Shown: positions 50,401 through 63,400 of the stretch, one piece after another
Layout of the letters: each line of letters starts with the position of its first letter
Numbering within the stretch: position 1 is the first letter of the stretch
Assembly (NCBI GenBank): GCA_025642075.2
Contig: JAODUO010000065.1
Span: 449,001-513,000 of the forward strand
Direction of reading: 5' to 3'
Length of the DNA: 64,000 nucleotides
DNA from: Ridgeia piscesae
Taxonomy: Eukaryota > Annelida > Polychaeta > Sabellida > Siboglinidae
The notes under the pieces: model-generated
What the model was told of the DNA's origin: nothing
The model's database searches: none
Seen by the model: only the letters and a program-made list of their open reading frames with translations
Program-made: the position numbers and the translations under genes

Positions 50401-52674
50401 CAAACCTCTTTCCTTGAATCATCCCAACCTCTTCCCTTGAATCATCCCAACCTCTTCCCTTGAATCATCCCAACCTCTTTCCTTGAATCATCCCAACCTC
50501 TTTCCTTGAATCATCTCAACCTTTTTTCTTGAAACATCCCAACCTCTTTCCTTGAATCATCCTAACCTCTTCCCTTGAATCATCCCAACCTCTTCCCTTG
50601 AATCATCCCAACCTCTTCCCTTGAATCATCCCAACCTCTTCCCTTGAATCATCCCAACCTCTTTCCTTGAATCATCCCAACCGCTTCCCTTGAATCATCC
50701 CAACCTCTTTCCTTGAATCATCCCAACCTCTTTCCTTGAATCATCTCAACCTTTTTTCTTGAAACATCTCAACCTCTTCCCTTGAATCATCCCGACTTCT
50801 TCCCTTGAATCACCCCAACCTCTTCCTTTGAATCATCCCAACCTCTTCCCTTGAATCATGCCGACTTCTTCCTGTGAATCATCCCAACCTCTTCCCTTGA
50901 ATCATCCCAACTTCTTCCCTTGAATCATCCCAACCTCTTCCCTTGAATCATCCCAACCTCATCCCTTGAATCATCCCAACCTCTTCCCTTGAATCATTCC
51001 AACCTCTTCCCTTGAATCATCCCAACCTCTTCCCTTGAATCATTCCAACTTCTTCTCTTGAATCATCCCAACCTCTTCCCTTGAATCATCCCAACCTCTT
51101 CCCTTGAATCATTCCAACTTCTTCTCTTGAATCATCCCAACCTCTTCCCTGGAATCGTTCCAACTTCTTCCCTTCAATCATCCCAACCTCTTCCCTTGAA
51201 TCATCCTAACCTCTTCCCTTGAATCATTCCAACTTCTTCCCCCTTCAATCATCCCAACCTCTTCCCTTAAATCATCCCAACCTCTTCCCTTAAACCATCC
51301 CAACCTCTTCCCTTGAATCATCCCCCTGAATCATCCCAACCTCTCCCTTAAACCATCCCAACCTCTTCGCTTGAATCATCCCAACTTCTTCCCCTAAATC
51401 ATCCCAACCCCCTTCCTTGAATCATCCCAACCTCTTCCCTTGAATCATCCCAACTTCTTCCCCTAAATCATCCCAACCTCTTCCCTTGAATCATCCCAAC
51501 CTCTTCCCTTAAATCATCTCTTCCCTTAAATCATCTCTTCCCTTGAATCATCACAACCTCTTCCCTTGAATCATTTCAACCTCTTCCTTGAATCATCCCG
51601 CCCTCTTCCTTGAATCAACCCAAACTCTTCCCTTGAATCAACCAGAATCATCCCAACCTCTTCCCTTGAATCATCACAACCTCTTCCCTGAACCATCCCA
51701 CCCTCTTCCCTTGAATCATCCTAACCTCTCCCCTTAAATCATCCCAAGTTCCCATCCTCTTCCTTTGACTCATCCCGCCCCATCCCCTGTGTTGTAGCTG
51801 AACTGGTACAGCAAGCGGGTGTCGGTGGCCGGAGTCTACAAGAGCAGTGAGTTGTTCATGCTCCAGGACAGCTCTGACGACTTCCGCGAGACGTGGAGCT
51901 TCATGCAGCGCAGAATCAACAACGTCATGAAGCTGGGTGACCTGGCGGGACAGGTGAGGGTCATAGGTCATAGGGTCACCCATTGTCTGTCAGCTGACAT
52001 CCTCCTCCTTGTCTTTGGTCCATCTAGGGTTCACTCTTTTTAATAATTTAAACTAATGGGTGTGGTAAATCATGCAGTCTGTAAAGATATTATAGGAAAA
52101 AAACATTGGATCTAGTTATTCTGTTTCCAGTGCAACCCACATCAAGATTTGTGAATATTTGTTGCAACATTTGACACATGTATTGTTTGCCTACCCGACA
52201 GATGCAGCCTGGTAGCATTGATGGGGTGGGCACTTTCATGTCTGGTGCCATCGAAATTGTGAGTTACATTTTGTCACTAGTCCCTCCATCGTTTTAAAAT
52301 TCAATATCCTAGTATTTAAATGTACCACTAGTCAAGATGTAGTTATGATGGTAAGTACATTTGTAGTGCTAAATATGTATGTGAGTAAATGTACATTTTA
52401 CGAGGGCAAATATCCCAAAGGGAAAGTTGCAATTTTCACCAGTTGCTTATCATTATTATCAGACATGGTTATTATTGAAACTATTTTACCTTCATGTGTA
52501 ATGAAAAGATGTGCTTAAAATCCAGTTATTTGACAAGGGGTGTCGATGTTCAAGTTAGAAGTAAATCAAGTCCATTCTGAAAACTATGTAATTGAAAAGC
52601 AATGACATATTCACATATAAGATGTCTGCTGTTTAACATCTGAATATTGGTGAGATATATTCTATTAATTAATA

Positions 52675-52751
<77 letters not shown>

Positions 52752-52910
52752 ACATATGATGCCATTTATTGAGATAAAGCCATCAACTTCATCAGACATT
52801 TGGTCCCATATTACCCTCTTATGAAATGACATATGCATGTGTATGCTGAAGTTACTGTTATTTTATTGCAGACAAGAAACATGATGGGACTTAACGAACG
52901 AAACAGATGA
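47485..52910 (+). CDS. COQ9: COQ9, mitochondrial ubiquinone biosynthesis lipid-binding protein (first exon not found)
   Basis: COQ9 is a TetR-fold protein on the matrix face of the inner membrane. It binds lipid and presents substrate to the hydroxylase COQ7. Exons: 47485-47587, 48146-48249, 48565-48715, 49182-49266, 49881-49985, 51798-51953, 52202-52258, 52872-52910. Phases agree throughout and give 265 residues; human COQ9 has 318, so about 50 N-terminal residues (the targeting signal) are missing upstream. Matching segments: [107 protein letters not shown], and [10 protein letters not shown] at the C terminus, where the membrane-binding helix lies. The NWY patch needed for COQ7 contact in human COQ9 is kept. 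Exon 5 is followed by tandem copies of its own donor. Confidence 0.93.
47588..49880. other. COQ9 introns 2 to 5 (non-coding parts)
   Basis: Short introns (558, 315, 466 and 614 bp) between the visible exons. Apart from the exons nothing notable is seen. Confidence 0.6.
49986..50121 (+). repeat. 36-bp tandem repeat carrying copies of the exon donor
   Basis: The unit is GTAAGTCCACAATCTGTATC then TATTACTTCTATTTAT. GTAAGTCC occurs at 49986 (the true donor), 50022, 50058 and 50094, spaced exactly 36 bp. The frame stays open through all copies, so use of a distal donor would add 12, 24 or 36 residues. Confidence 0.93.
50185..51775. repeat. About 23-bp pyrimidine-rich minisatellite, about 70 copies
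   Basis: The unit is CCCTTGAATCATCCCAACCTCTT with many small variants and some truncated copies. It fills the COQ9 intron between the donor repeats and the exon at 51798. Its last copies merge into the pyrimidine tract before that acceptor. Confidence 0.95.
51954..52871. other. Last two COQ9 introns
   Basis: Introns at 51954-52201 and 52259-52871 flank a 57-bp exon. The second holds a TA tract. Confidence 0.6.
52681..52745. repeat. TA dinucleotide tract
   Basis: About 65 bp of TA in the last COQ9 intron. Confidence 0.95.
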
Positions 52911-53254
52911 CTCCATTCAGTCCCGACATGGCAACTTCTAACAGTGCCTGGACATCAAACATCAGTCAGTGTTGCTAATCAAAATATGAATAGTTTGTGC
53001 CCAAAACATACGCTAGCATTGAACAGGAAAGAAGAAAATGTGTAGAAGTCTACTCTAGAAATACATAACAGCATGTGCACACTTATATACTGCATTTTTA
53101 TTGTGTCATTTACAGCAGGGCTTTGGTGGCATTGACACTGTCAGTTTCTGATGAAGTCTGCTTTGAAGGTTTCAATGTAACAATTTACCTGCCTTAAATC
53201 AGCTGAAAATTATGTCAATGAATGATTCAATGACCAAATGTATTTTGTTATTTT

Positions 53255-53260
53255 AATAAA
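53255..53260 (+). terminator. COQ9 polyadenylation signal (AATAAA)
   Basis: AATAAA 345 bp after the COQ9 stop codon, followed by a TG/T-rich stretch typical of a cleavage site. Confidence 0.65.
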
Positions 53261-55739
53261 CGACTCTGTTGACATACTATTCTATTTTTGTTGTGTATTT
53301 GGAGGAATTATTTGCTCTGCACGATTTTTTTTCTAAGAATAGAACACCCACCAGTGAGATATGACAACTGGGTGTTAGCAGACCTTTGACTGGTGCACTA
53401 GTGTATGACAGTACGAGTGTGTACCTGTGTGCTATATCCATCCATGGTCACTATCAGTGGTGCCCTCTGGTGGCATTTTGCAACATTACAAACATTCACT
53501 TTTACACTGTTGACAGATAAATGATGTGAAGTGGGTTGCTCTGTCAAACTATATAAATTCACTTTGCAAAAACATGAGACAACGTTTTATAGGACAGATA
53601 TTTATTCACGCCAATCACAAATTATAGACAGGAGAAAAAAGAATATTCTGCTAAAGCAGCCAAAAATGTGCAGTAGTTACAAGGCAAAAATAAAACAAGC
53701 CAAGCTATTAAATATAATATGTACACAACAGTGATAACACCAACCTAAATTAGTACCCTCATGTCGATATGGACAATACAATATTGAACTAAACACCACG
53801 GGGGCACCAAACCTGCATGGCAGCTAGATATGAAGATACACCATTAAACCAACTCCTTATCGGGCTTTATTATGATAGTCTGTTTGCATTGTTGGGTTGC
53901 ATAAAATTAATCCATTGCCCAGATTCCCAATATATTAGACCAGTTTCATGTGAATTCCTAGAGGAAGCACATTCTGTTGGTAGAACGAGAACGGTATTGC
54001 TAGCTCCATTATTGTTATTTTAAATGAACATGTTTTGGGTTATCAACATATCACGTAAGACTGCTACAATATGCACCCTTCTTTATCGTAACCCTGCCCA
54101 ACAGGGTGGCAACCCTCTTCCCCAATTGGGTGGTAATAATGTTTGTCCGGCTCAACATCGTTACTAAGCTAGTAACTTAGACAATTATTATAACAATTAC
54201 AGTGACATGTGAATAGAGAACCTCTGATATGAGCTTTATCGACCAAGATTCTTCTCAGAAAGGTTCTATTTTCAAGTATTTCCAGTGAAAACATGCACAC
54301 ATTATTAGTGTTGTGACTTGTGCCCTAGAAACTCAGTAGAAAGTGCACATCACTTGTGAGGAAATAATTCATACATGGTCGGAATAACAATGTTGAGGTT
54401 GCAACTGAAGCACCAAGATCAAAAACACAAGTCACTCATTGGTGCTTTCGAGTAAATCAATAAAATCTTACTTTGGACTTGTTATTTAATAAGCAGCAAC
54501 ACATTTAGTGATTGCCTTACGTGGTTTGAAAATAGGAACTAGTATTTTAGCTGATATCATAAGGTGCGAAAAAATAGACTCGAATGTTTTTGATCTTGGT
54601 GCTTCTATTGTACAAATGTACTCTGTTCAAGGTTTATGTATCATACATCCAAAGGACACTAAAAATGTAGCCTTTCTGGGACATTTGTGTTCCAAATATG
54701 GTGTTGCTATTATTATGGAAAATAAATATACACATTTGTATTACATAACAGGAAAGCCTGACTGAAAATATGTAGATATGTTTCAATAAGGGGACCATGT
54801 CACTCAGAACTGACCACTGACGGAACCAAGCTGATGAACGCTAGTTATGTCAGGTATTCTACGTGACACTGGTAAGATAGCAACTGATTGTTGCGTCAGT
54901 CTCAATCTTGCTACCAACAATTTTGTTACCCGCAGTTGTCACTGATACTGCCTGTAAATTCCACCACAGTTTGTTCTCAGACAGGGCTATTGAACCGCCA
55001 CACCGGCATTCCTTATGTAGACTCGACAATCTAGGCATTTCACAAAGGCTGGCATACCCCACATCACAAACAACAACGTCCTCAATAACTTACACATGGA
55101 TGCTGCCAATTCAATAAAGCCGTTTCTAAAACAGCTACAAAAGCATCAACTGCACATCACACATATATGAATATCAATCAGTAGATACGGACTCGCTCGT
55201 CAGCCCGACTACTTGCAAAAATAGGACTAAGGTATCATCATCACCGTACCGAGCCTCTTTTTACAACAGTTCTCTTCCCTTAAAAGGCTTGAATCTAATG
55301 TACAATTGCCACTGTTCCTGCACAATCTAACAAAGTTCAAACTGTGTTTTAACCAAATGCGGAGGCCAACAGAAACAAACATACATATTAAAAACCAGCA
55401 GCACCACTTGAAACCAAACATTTGCTATTTGTGGATCGTAGTTCACGGACTGATTGAACGTATGTAAACGACTGTTGCCATAATTTAGATGTTACATAAA
55501 CAACAGCAACTGACACAACCACAATGTGTGGTACACGGTATTGCATGCATGCTGCAAGTTTCAGTCGGAAGTGAGTCTTGCCCCAAGATCACAATATTCC
55601 AAATATATATATAATAAATAAGAGATGACATGCATGCAAAATAAATTGCACATTAAAACAAGCACCGCCTGTCCCCAAATCCAACTGTCAGGAACACCTG
55701 GTGCCCTCAGTTCTGCCCTCTGTTTCCGATACGTCAGAC
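53261..55739. other. Convergent intergenic region / probable SOCS 3' UTR
   Basis: Lies between COQ9 and the SOCS stop codon. Long 3' UTRs are usual for SOCS6-type genes. TTTATT (AATAAA on the minus strand) occurs at 53601-53606 and about 53864. An 85-codon open frame at 54508-54765 resembles nothing I know and is probably chance. Confidence 0.5.
53601..53606 (-). terminator. Candidate SOCS polyadenylation signal
   Basis: AATAAA on the minus strand, about 2.1 kb after the SOCS stop codon and 340 bp from the COQ9 signal. A second candidate lies near 53864. Chosen by position only. Confidence 0.3.
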
Positions 55740-57083
55740 TCAGTATTGGTTTTCTTCCAGCCACCCTTTGATACGGTTTGGCAGTGGCAGCTTCTGTATG
55801 TGGTCGAAGCGAGTGTACTGGCGGATAACAAACCTACAGAGGTACTGCAGTGTGCGAACCTGTGAGAAGCGTGACACCGGCTTTGTGAGTCTGACTGGGA
55901 ATGACGGAGAGCCGGGCACTCGCGCTCGAGAGTAACAGAAGACGCCCGCCTGCGAGTCGTTCATCGAGTGTTCGATTAAGTCCACAATTGAACTATAGCC
56001 CTCGGATTCTGGCTGTGCGTAGAAGCTGAACACACCATTACAGTGTTCGATGCGGGTGTGCAGGGTTCGGTTGTACGACCGGAAGCTCAGACTTAAGAGA
56101 TAACGTTCGTCCGAACTGTCCCGCACGAGAAAAGCACCATCTGGCTGATCATACAGTTTCTCTTCGGCCTCCTCACGGTTGATTGGGCCCCAGTACCACC
56201 CGTGCTTTGTCAGTTTGAATAGTTCTTGGGTGAGACACCATGTTTTCGCACCCTCTTTCACTTGGTCATAAACAGGCTGAAATCTCTGCACTGATGTTGT
56301 TAGGGTAGATGCGTTGTGAACTTCAAAGCAGTCGTCCAAGTTGTTTGCGGCATTGCTTGCGTCACAGAGTGTCCTATCAAGTGTCATACCTTCACAACTC
56401 ACTAGGCCATTTGTCACTGGTGCAGATGCATGACCATATTCAGTATCCAAAGGAAACGGTTCGGCAGATATTGTGTCAATAGGCGATTTCTCGTCTCCAC
56501 TAGTGCTGCTACTACCTTTGGAATGGATCTGAATCGAATGTTCAGACACGTCACAATCACGACTATGTGTCTGTGGGCACATGCCGAGTGGCAGGTTAAG
56601 CATCTCCTCCGAATAAGCTGCCCGCAGTGGTCTCTCAACAGTCGTAGGACAGCCACGTAAACTGCCTGATTTGCTTTTGTCATCGGTTACAGGAATTTTA
56701 TATGAAAGAGCAGAGTGTGCACGACTGTGTACACTGCCATTTCCGCGTACGTGGTCATTGTTTTTACAAGGTCTTGCCTCGTTCCTCGCTTCACACCCCT
56801 CCCCTTTCGACGTATATTGGTTGAACTTCCGCCTTAATGTATTGAAAATCCCGTTCCTTGACCGAGTTTTTGGCGGACCGCAACTTTTCATCTGGGACGT
56901 ATTTAACGACATCTTTGGTCTGACACCTGTTCCGTCTCCATCAGAACTGCCAGGATCGCCCAGCCTCGCGTTTAACTGTGACACATTCGCTTTTTCCGCA
57001 TTACGCCCATCTTCATCGCCCGAGGCTGATGATTCCTTCCTTGTCGAAGGAAGCTTCAACCCTTTAAATGCGATCTTCTTCAT
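55740..57083 (-). CDS. SOCS6: Suppressor of cytokine signalling, SOCS6/SOCS7 type
   Basis: A 447-residue cytoplasmic adaptor in one exon. SOCS proteins bring SH2-bound phosphotyrosine targets to an Elongin B/C-Cullin5 ubiquitin ligase. The N-terminal half is long, low-complexity and Ser-rich, as in SOCS6/7. The SH2 domain starts about residue 296 (WYWGPINREEAEEKL), has FLVRDSSDERYLLSLSF with the phosphate-binding Arg at about 321, and ends near 400. The C-terminal SOCS box holds the BC-box LQYLCRFVI (about 412-420) and the Cul5-box motif LPLP (about 432-435). The SH2 and SOCS box are much closer to SOCS6 than to CISH or SOCS1-3. I chose the ATG at 57083 because it gives MKKIAFKGLK, like the MKKI start of vertebrate SOCS6; an in-frame ATG at 57113 would add 10 residues. 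SOCS6 versus SOCS7 orthology needs a tree. Confidence 0.92.
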   Translation of the reverse strand: MKKIAFKGLKLPSTRKESSASGDEDGRNAEKANVSQLNARLGDPGSSDGDGTGVRPKMSLNTSQMKSCGPPKTRSRNGIFNTLRRKFNQYTSKGEGCEARNEARPCKNNDHVRGNGSVHSRAHSALSYKIPVTDDKSKSGSLRGCPTTVERPLRAAYSEEMLNLPLGMCPQTHSRDCDVSEHSIQIHSKGSSSTSGDEKSPIDTISAEPFPLDTEYGHASAPVTNGLVSCEGMTLDRTLCDASNAANNLDDCFEVHNASTLTTSVQRFQPVYDQVKEGAKTWCLTQELFKLTKHGWYWGPINREEAEEKLYDQPDGAFLVRDSSDERYLLSLSFRSYNRTLHTRIEHCNGVFSFYAQPESEGYSSIVDLIEHSMNDSQAGVFCYSRARVPGSPSFPVRLTKPVSRFSQVRTLQYLCRFVIRQYTRFDHIQKLPLPNRIKGWLEENQY

Positions 57084-57312
57084 TGTGTCAATAAGTATTA
57101 ATGTACCATTCAATGAGTATCAACATTTTGTATCGCGTAATATGTGAAAAATCAACATTCTTTTTGGTTTCCGCACACATCGGCGTTGTTCTTGACAAAT
57201 TCCGACATGCGCACACACCACTTCCTTGTGAATGCGGACACACGAAATCCAACGATCGCTATTGGTTAATAATCGTCTCAAGGCATCAACTTCGGCTGGT
57301 AAACGAAGTACG
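57084..57312. promoter_or_regulatory. Shared head-to-head promoter region, SOCS and GPATCH1
   Basis: Only 229 bp separate the two divergent start codons, so both 5' UTRs and the core promoters must lie here or overlap the genes. No TATA box is evident. Possible sites: an inverted CCAAT box (ATTGG, 57261-57265), an ETS-like CACTTCCTT (57219-57227) and a partial NRF1-like CATGCGCAC (about 57206). These are motif matches only. An upstream non-coding exon for either gene is not excluded. Confidence 0.65.
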
Positions 57313-60300
57313 ATGGACGAGGAGGAGGACGAAGATACGTTTGTGACAATCGGAACTCCACTAGAGCCATATGAAGAAGGTATCTGACATAAGTGGTATA
57401 TTCAACACATGTCTTCCTTATAGACACCACACTGGTTACTGGTTTTCACTTTCAATGCATGCAATAGGGAGTCGAGCTGCCTTCACTTCAGCATGGCCAT
57501 GCATGTCCATCGACTGGTGATGGTCACGGGCTGGCCTAGAAATGGGGGTTCCCTAGGCTTGAATAGTTGATAGTTCTAGCCGTACTTCTCCACGACTAAC
57601 CATTCCTGTGCCCTGGCCTGGAGATAGACGGTTGTCTACACAGGCACATACCACAGCGATTCTAATAATAGTCATTATTTGTCTTTTTCACTTAATTGCA
57701 GTTTAATTTCTTCTTAAATTCTGATCCATTTTTATTTCGTAGCTAGAATTTTACAATGTCAAATACAATTGGAAAGGCAAAATACCGAACTGCAATTTTC
57801 CAGAACTTTATAAAGCAAAAGGTTAACCAAGTTGTCCTTGTCAGTAATACTACAGCATTCAATTACATAGTCTGCTGTCATAGAAAGCTACAGCCCAGTA
57901 TGCTGAATTATTACAAATAATTATGTTTTAGATGAAGTCATCAAGAAGCCAACTAGAGTTCAAGACCAAACAGCACATGACTCTAAAGGTCGGCGACGTT
58001 TCCATGGCGCCTTTACAGGTGGTTTCTCAGCTGGTTTCTTCAACACAGTTGGATCAGAACAGGGTAAGTTTGGGTGACAAACATACAAACCCATCACAGG
58101 CAATCCTTGTAACTACATACTTTTTTTGTGGCAGATATGGGAATATGGTTAATGTATCATTTATGCGCACAAACAGACTGACTCTTGTAAACAGACAATT
58201 AGTATGTATGTTAAATTAACCTTTATATAATTGGTATATGTAGCAATATTGAAATATAGAATATATAATACGAATGTAAATATGTAATAAACAGCAGAAT
58301 ACATTTTGCAACAAAAGGAAAGAAAACAGTTGCTGTGAAATGGGAGACTCCTAAGGTTAAAGCTGATCACTGTCAATGGATAAATCTAAAGAAAAAACAA
58401 TATATTCTTTATGCTAATCCTAAGTTTTGTATAAAACGATGATTTTGCAGGAGGCAGTACTAACTACTAATATTCTATTTATAATCTTTGTTGTTTCTTC
58501 CCTAGGTTGGGTGCCGTCTACGTTTGTGTCATCTCGTAGCAAGAAATCCGACACATCAGTATCGCAGAGACCTGAGAATTACATGGATGATGAAGTAGGT
58601 CATGGTAAAAATTCTTCAATGTTGTAATACTTTGCTATATGATAGAATAGTAGTAGATAGCAGTAATGCTTGTGGATTTGTTTCTTTTTGAGATAATGTG
58701 TGACCATTTTTGTGTGTTTACCATTACATCTGGAAAAAATATTGCTATCTTTGGTCACTTTGGTTTGTCAATTTTATTTAGTGTGTTTCTTTGAAAATTG
58801 TAACGCAGTAACATGAAATATGATGTGGGATGCCTGCTATTGATTATAATGTTTATACATCACAAATAAAACCAAGAGTAAAGGACATCTTTCTTCACTT
58901 GTATTCACAGGACTTAGGTGAACATGGCATTGCACCAAGGAAAGTAGCACCAACTGAAGACTTTGCATCAGCTTTGAAGAAGAGACATATTGGAGAGATT
59001 GTTGGCGATGGAATTATACCTGGGGCATCTCCCCTTGGGGACATCATCGTCCCTGCAAAGTATGTCCAGGTGTCTTCACATACAAGTTCACATGTAACAC
59101 GCACTAACTTAAAACTTAACAGTTTTAAAATTATATATATTTTGTACTTCAATATATATATATATATATATATAGTACTATAAACTGTAAAATCTTTATC
59201 TTCTTGAATCAAAATTTAGTCTTTTCTGCAGCCGATAATATATGGAAAAAATTACGTAGTTCTGAATAATTTTCATATTATTAAAAAAAAAATTGGAATT
59301 ATCAGTTTAGTAAAATGTAAGATTGTAAAGGTTTTTTACGATGAAAGTTTAGGCTGGAATCAGTCATGGTGTGTCCTGTTTGTGGGTTTTAAAAGTAACA
59401 TGTGAGGTATGCATAACGTTCTGTCCTCTAGATGTCCAGTTGGTGTTCGACTGCTGAGAAAACTGGGATGGAAGGAGGGTCAGGGGGTAGGGCCGAGGGT
59501 GAAGAGAAAGGCAAGACGGAGACGGAGACAGTCTGCTACTGGTTAGTTGCCGTGTGGTGTTTGTGTTCCATTGGATGTGAATGGTCTCCAGATATTGCTG
59601 TCAAAATACATTTATTTGTTCCGCATGGAGAAATTTCCTTGTGGTGTTTGAGAGATAAAATAATTAAGAAATATAGATAGTATATTGTACAAATGAGTCA
59701 ATAAAAACAAATTCTAAGAAATATATATTATTAAAAATATTATATGGCATAATGCAAAACTATATTCAAGTAATTCAACATTGGCAAGTGACGTTTCACT
59801 GAAGCAGCACCTGAAATCTGAAACACTTTTTGCTTGAAAATCACAACCTTCAAGAGTCCTTTGCTCTAATGATAAAAAGATGATTCTTGCACCTCTTTAT
59901 TTGTATTATTCACTTAGTGATTTCTGTTTGTTGCACCTCTGGGCTCCCACACAGCATTTTTGTATGTGCAGTCATCATGGAATAATAATAACTTTACTGT
60001 CCAGTCATAGAATGGATGTACATTTTGCACTGTGGAGGATGCATAAAAACACAATATTTAAATCACGTAGTAATGCATGTACACACTACAATCAAGTATA
60101 TAAATATGTAGATGGTAGCGAAACATTAAAAAAAAATACACCGCAAGTGACAAAGAATATCTTATCTGACCCCTCACATTTCTTACATGACCAGTCCCAC
60201 CTTCTCCCCTCTGGAAGAAGGTACAGAATGCCAACTGTAAAAACTTAGCATGCCCTTAAACCAGTCATTCCATCCTGTATCTAGTATTTGAACAAGCCAC

Positions 60301-60418
60301 AGAGAATCAATCGTTGACTGATTTATCACTCTACCGCAGCCACTGCAATGTTGTTTTATCATATTTATTGATCTTATGATATTGTTATCTTGTTTTAGCA
60401 TATTTATTCCAATATGTG

Positions 60419-60467
<49 letters not shown>

Positions 60468-63400
60468 CACTGTATAGTGGTAAATCAGTCAATGATTGAT
60501 TTTCTGTTGCTGGTTCAAATACTTGATACGTGATATATCATTGTATGTAAAGATCTCAAAAATTGGGAGTCAATGTAGGTCCAAAATTGGTTACCTGATA
60601 GTTTTCTGTGTAAAAATGCAGCATAGCAGATTGTTTTATAGGAAAATGTAGAATACCAAAAATTACCAACATGTCATGATTTATATGAAAAAAATAACTA
60701 TCAAAGGGGGCTTAGTCCCGGAAGCCACAGTTGTCTGGGGATATGAAAACAAACTAAGCCCATTAATATGACTTGACTTCAGAGAGTGCACAGAAGGTCT
60801 ATGGCTGTTCTCTACCTCCAGAAAACGTCGACGAAGAGGTGAGTAACAGAGATGGAATCTTGCTCAGCCATTTTGCGTATTACAGTAAAAATGCAAGTTT
60901 GTGATACAAATTTTAATAATGACATATTTCACTTTCTAAATAAATAAAACAAAAATGTTTAGATTTAGGTAAGATTTATTGTACATTTTATATCCTCAGT
61001 GTGACATTGTATGTCTGTTCTGTTATTGTGAATTTTCAATAGAGCATGTTTAAAATCTTAATGTTTTTAATATGAACATTTCACAGGCAACAGTTTTGAA
61101 ATTACAAAAACAAATCTGGCTTATGAAGTAGATTTGGTGAACAATATGGCTTCAGTATACTTATGCAGACATTCAAATCGGTATACATAACTGTTAGTAA
61201 CTGAAAAGCAAACATTGTACCATTCATCTTTCAGGAGTCTGAGGAGGATGAGTATGCTGAAGGGATTACATTTGCCCCAAAAGATGTCAACCCAATCTGC
61301 TTCACACCAAAGGACAACCTACATGGGATTGGCTATCACGGTATAGACCCCAAAACTGCCCTCTTTGGTAGTTCGGGTCATGTTAGTCTGTTTGAGCCAG
61401 CGACTGTGTCGTCTGGCAGAAAGAAAGGCATCACAGGACAGGTTAGTACAGTTCTGGAAAACTGTCGCACAAATTGTGTAACCTAGAATTCTTTTATGAA
61501 TTGTTAAAGCGACATTGTCCGTTCGTGGCTTTTATTTTTATTGCAAAATCATGTTATATCGTATAAATTACACCTATTATAGCGTAAAGACAGTCAAAAT
61601 ATGTTTTCATGTACCATTTAGGGGTTGAAAATATATGCAGTAAGGGCACTTAACTCTGTGTACACATCGACCACGAGGCGTTTTCGAAACCGTTGTAGGC
61701 ATGGCTAAAAGCCCAGAAGGAAATGCATGATCACGCGATGCAGTATCACGTGAATACAAGTTGACACCATTAACGCCACACCCAGCCAGGTGCACGGCTC
61801 CCAGTTGGTAAAGGTCAAAGGGTGGGTGTCACTCGCGGCGATTTGAGTGACAGCGTCGGGATTCTTATAAACATTCAACGTTTAACATTACAAAGTCAGT
61901 TCTGTTTCGATAAAACATTTATTGGCGGTCAGGACGCTACAATAGTTATAACTATAATAATAATTTTGCATTAAAAATAAAAAGCCACGAACTGATCTGG
62001 TCCCTTTAAAGTATATAATATGATATTTTATAATAAATAAATATAATTTTATGTTCATGGAGTATGATGAAAATTCCTTGGTGAAATGTTAATTGTGTTC
62101 TTATTACAATGCAAATCTTTAAAAACAAATCTGAGAAAATATGAAATAAGTATGACTATGTTAATTTAATTAATCATGGTGTTTTGTATGTTTACAAACA
62201 TCTGACCAGACAAACAAGGGGTTAATGATGTTTGCAAGTTCATTAGACTACATTAGTACTTAGGAATATTTAACTTTCCTTTCAGGCATTTGGAATTGGA
62301 GCATTTGAAGAAGAAGATGATGATATCTATACTGTTGACCGGTTGTCGAACTATGACCGGGAGCTTGGTGGGCCAGAGAAAGACAGGCTACATGGGTGGA
62401 CCGCGCCCAAGCACAAAGGTGAGGCACACTTAATCACAACTCACATGCACACATGCAAGCATGCCCATGCATGCACACACGTGCACACACAATCACACAC
62501 ACACCAATTACTTGCCCTGATGAAACCAAGGTGGTAAATTATTACAATGATTATGAAATCTCTGTTGAGTTTTCTTCAGTATAAATGTCACACAGTATAA
62601 GTGGACGTGTTTTTAATAAATACCACCAAATAAACATTTCATACCTCACCTTCATTTAGTGTATATACAATAGTTTTGTTAGGAATCACAGCCATGTCAC
62701 TCTGTAATGTTTGGTTGGGAATACTAACAAAATAACGGTAAGTTCTTATACACTGTATACCCCATTCGATGCATAGTACTGTATACACACAAACACAATG
62801 TATGGTTTCCCAAAGTAGACGGTTTCTCAAATGATTCATACCGGACTTAACATTCCCATATATGGTAGCTCAATTATAGTAAGATTTTGAAATATTTTCA
62901 ACAGGAGACTCAATGCAGCTGGCCATTGGCAACATGTCGGCCGTCCTGAAGAATTTCAAGTTGTCATCCATCAAGTGTCAACCAAAGAAGATCTACCCAG
63001 CCCCGCAACTCCCCCGAGATTTCCGCCCATATCACACCCCAAGTACTGCCCCTGGGGCAACTAGGGCAGCATATATACCACCCCCAGTGAGACAAACCCT
63101 GGATGCAAACGTGAGGGGGTTGATGTTGGGTGAGGTGCCAAGAATGCGTCCCACCGGTGAGTGTGAATGTGAGGGGAAGGAATCGTTTTGTCTAAGGTAG
63201 AGAGATTCTGAAACTTTGAGTGCTGCAAATTCAGGATTGATGAAATATTTGATTATTATTATTAATTGTTCTTGTATGCTGTTGATTAAACATATGTTTG
63301 ATATTGTTTTATATCTCAAAGATTTTAATCCCAATAGTATGTTTATTTAATTATCTACGCTATTTTTATAACTCATTTATTTTATCATGTTTTAATTGGT

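Larger units (their letters stand above)
59542..60782. other. GPATCH1 intron 5
   Basis: A 1.2-kb intron holding a retrotransposon 3' fragment (60130-60300) and a TA tract (60422-60466). Confidence 0.65.

Noticed and set aside
54508..54765. 85-codon open frame as a small gene
   Set aside because: It resembles no protein I know, lies in the probable SOCS 3' UTR on the other strand, and has no supporting splice or promoter context.
57084..57113. Upstream in-frame ATG as the SOCS start
   Set aside because: The downstream ATG gives the MKKI start seen in vertebrate SOCS6. The upstream one cannot be excluded, but it adds only 10 residues without family support.
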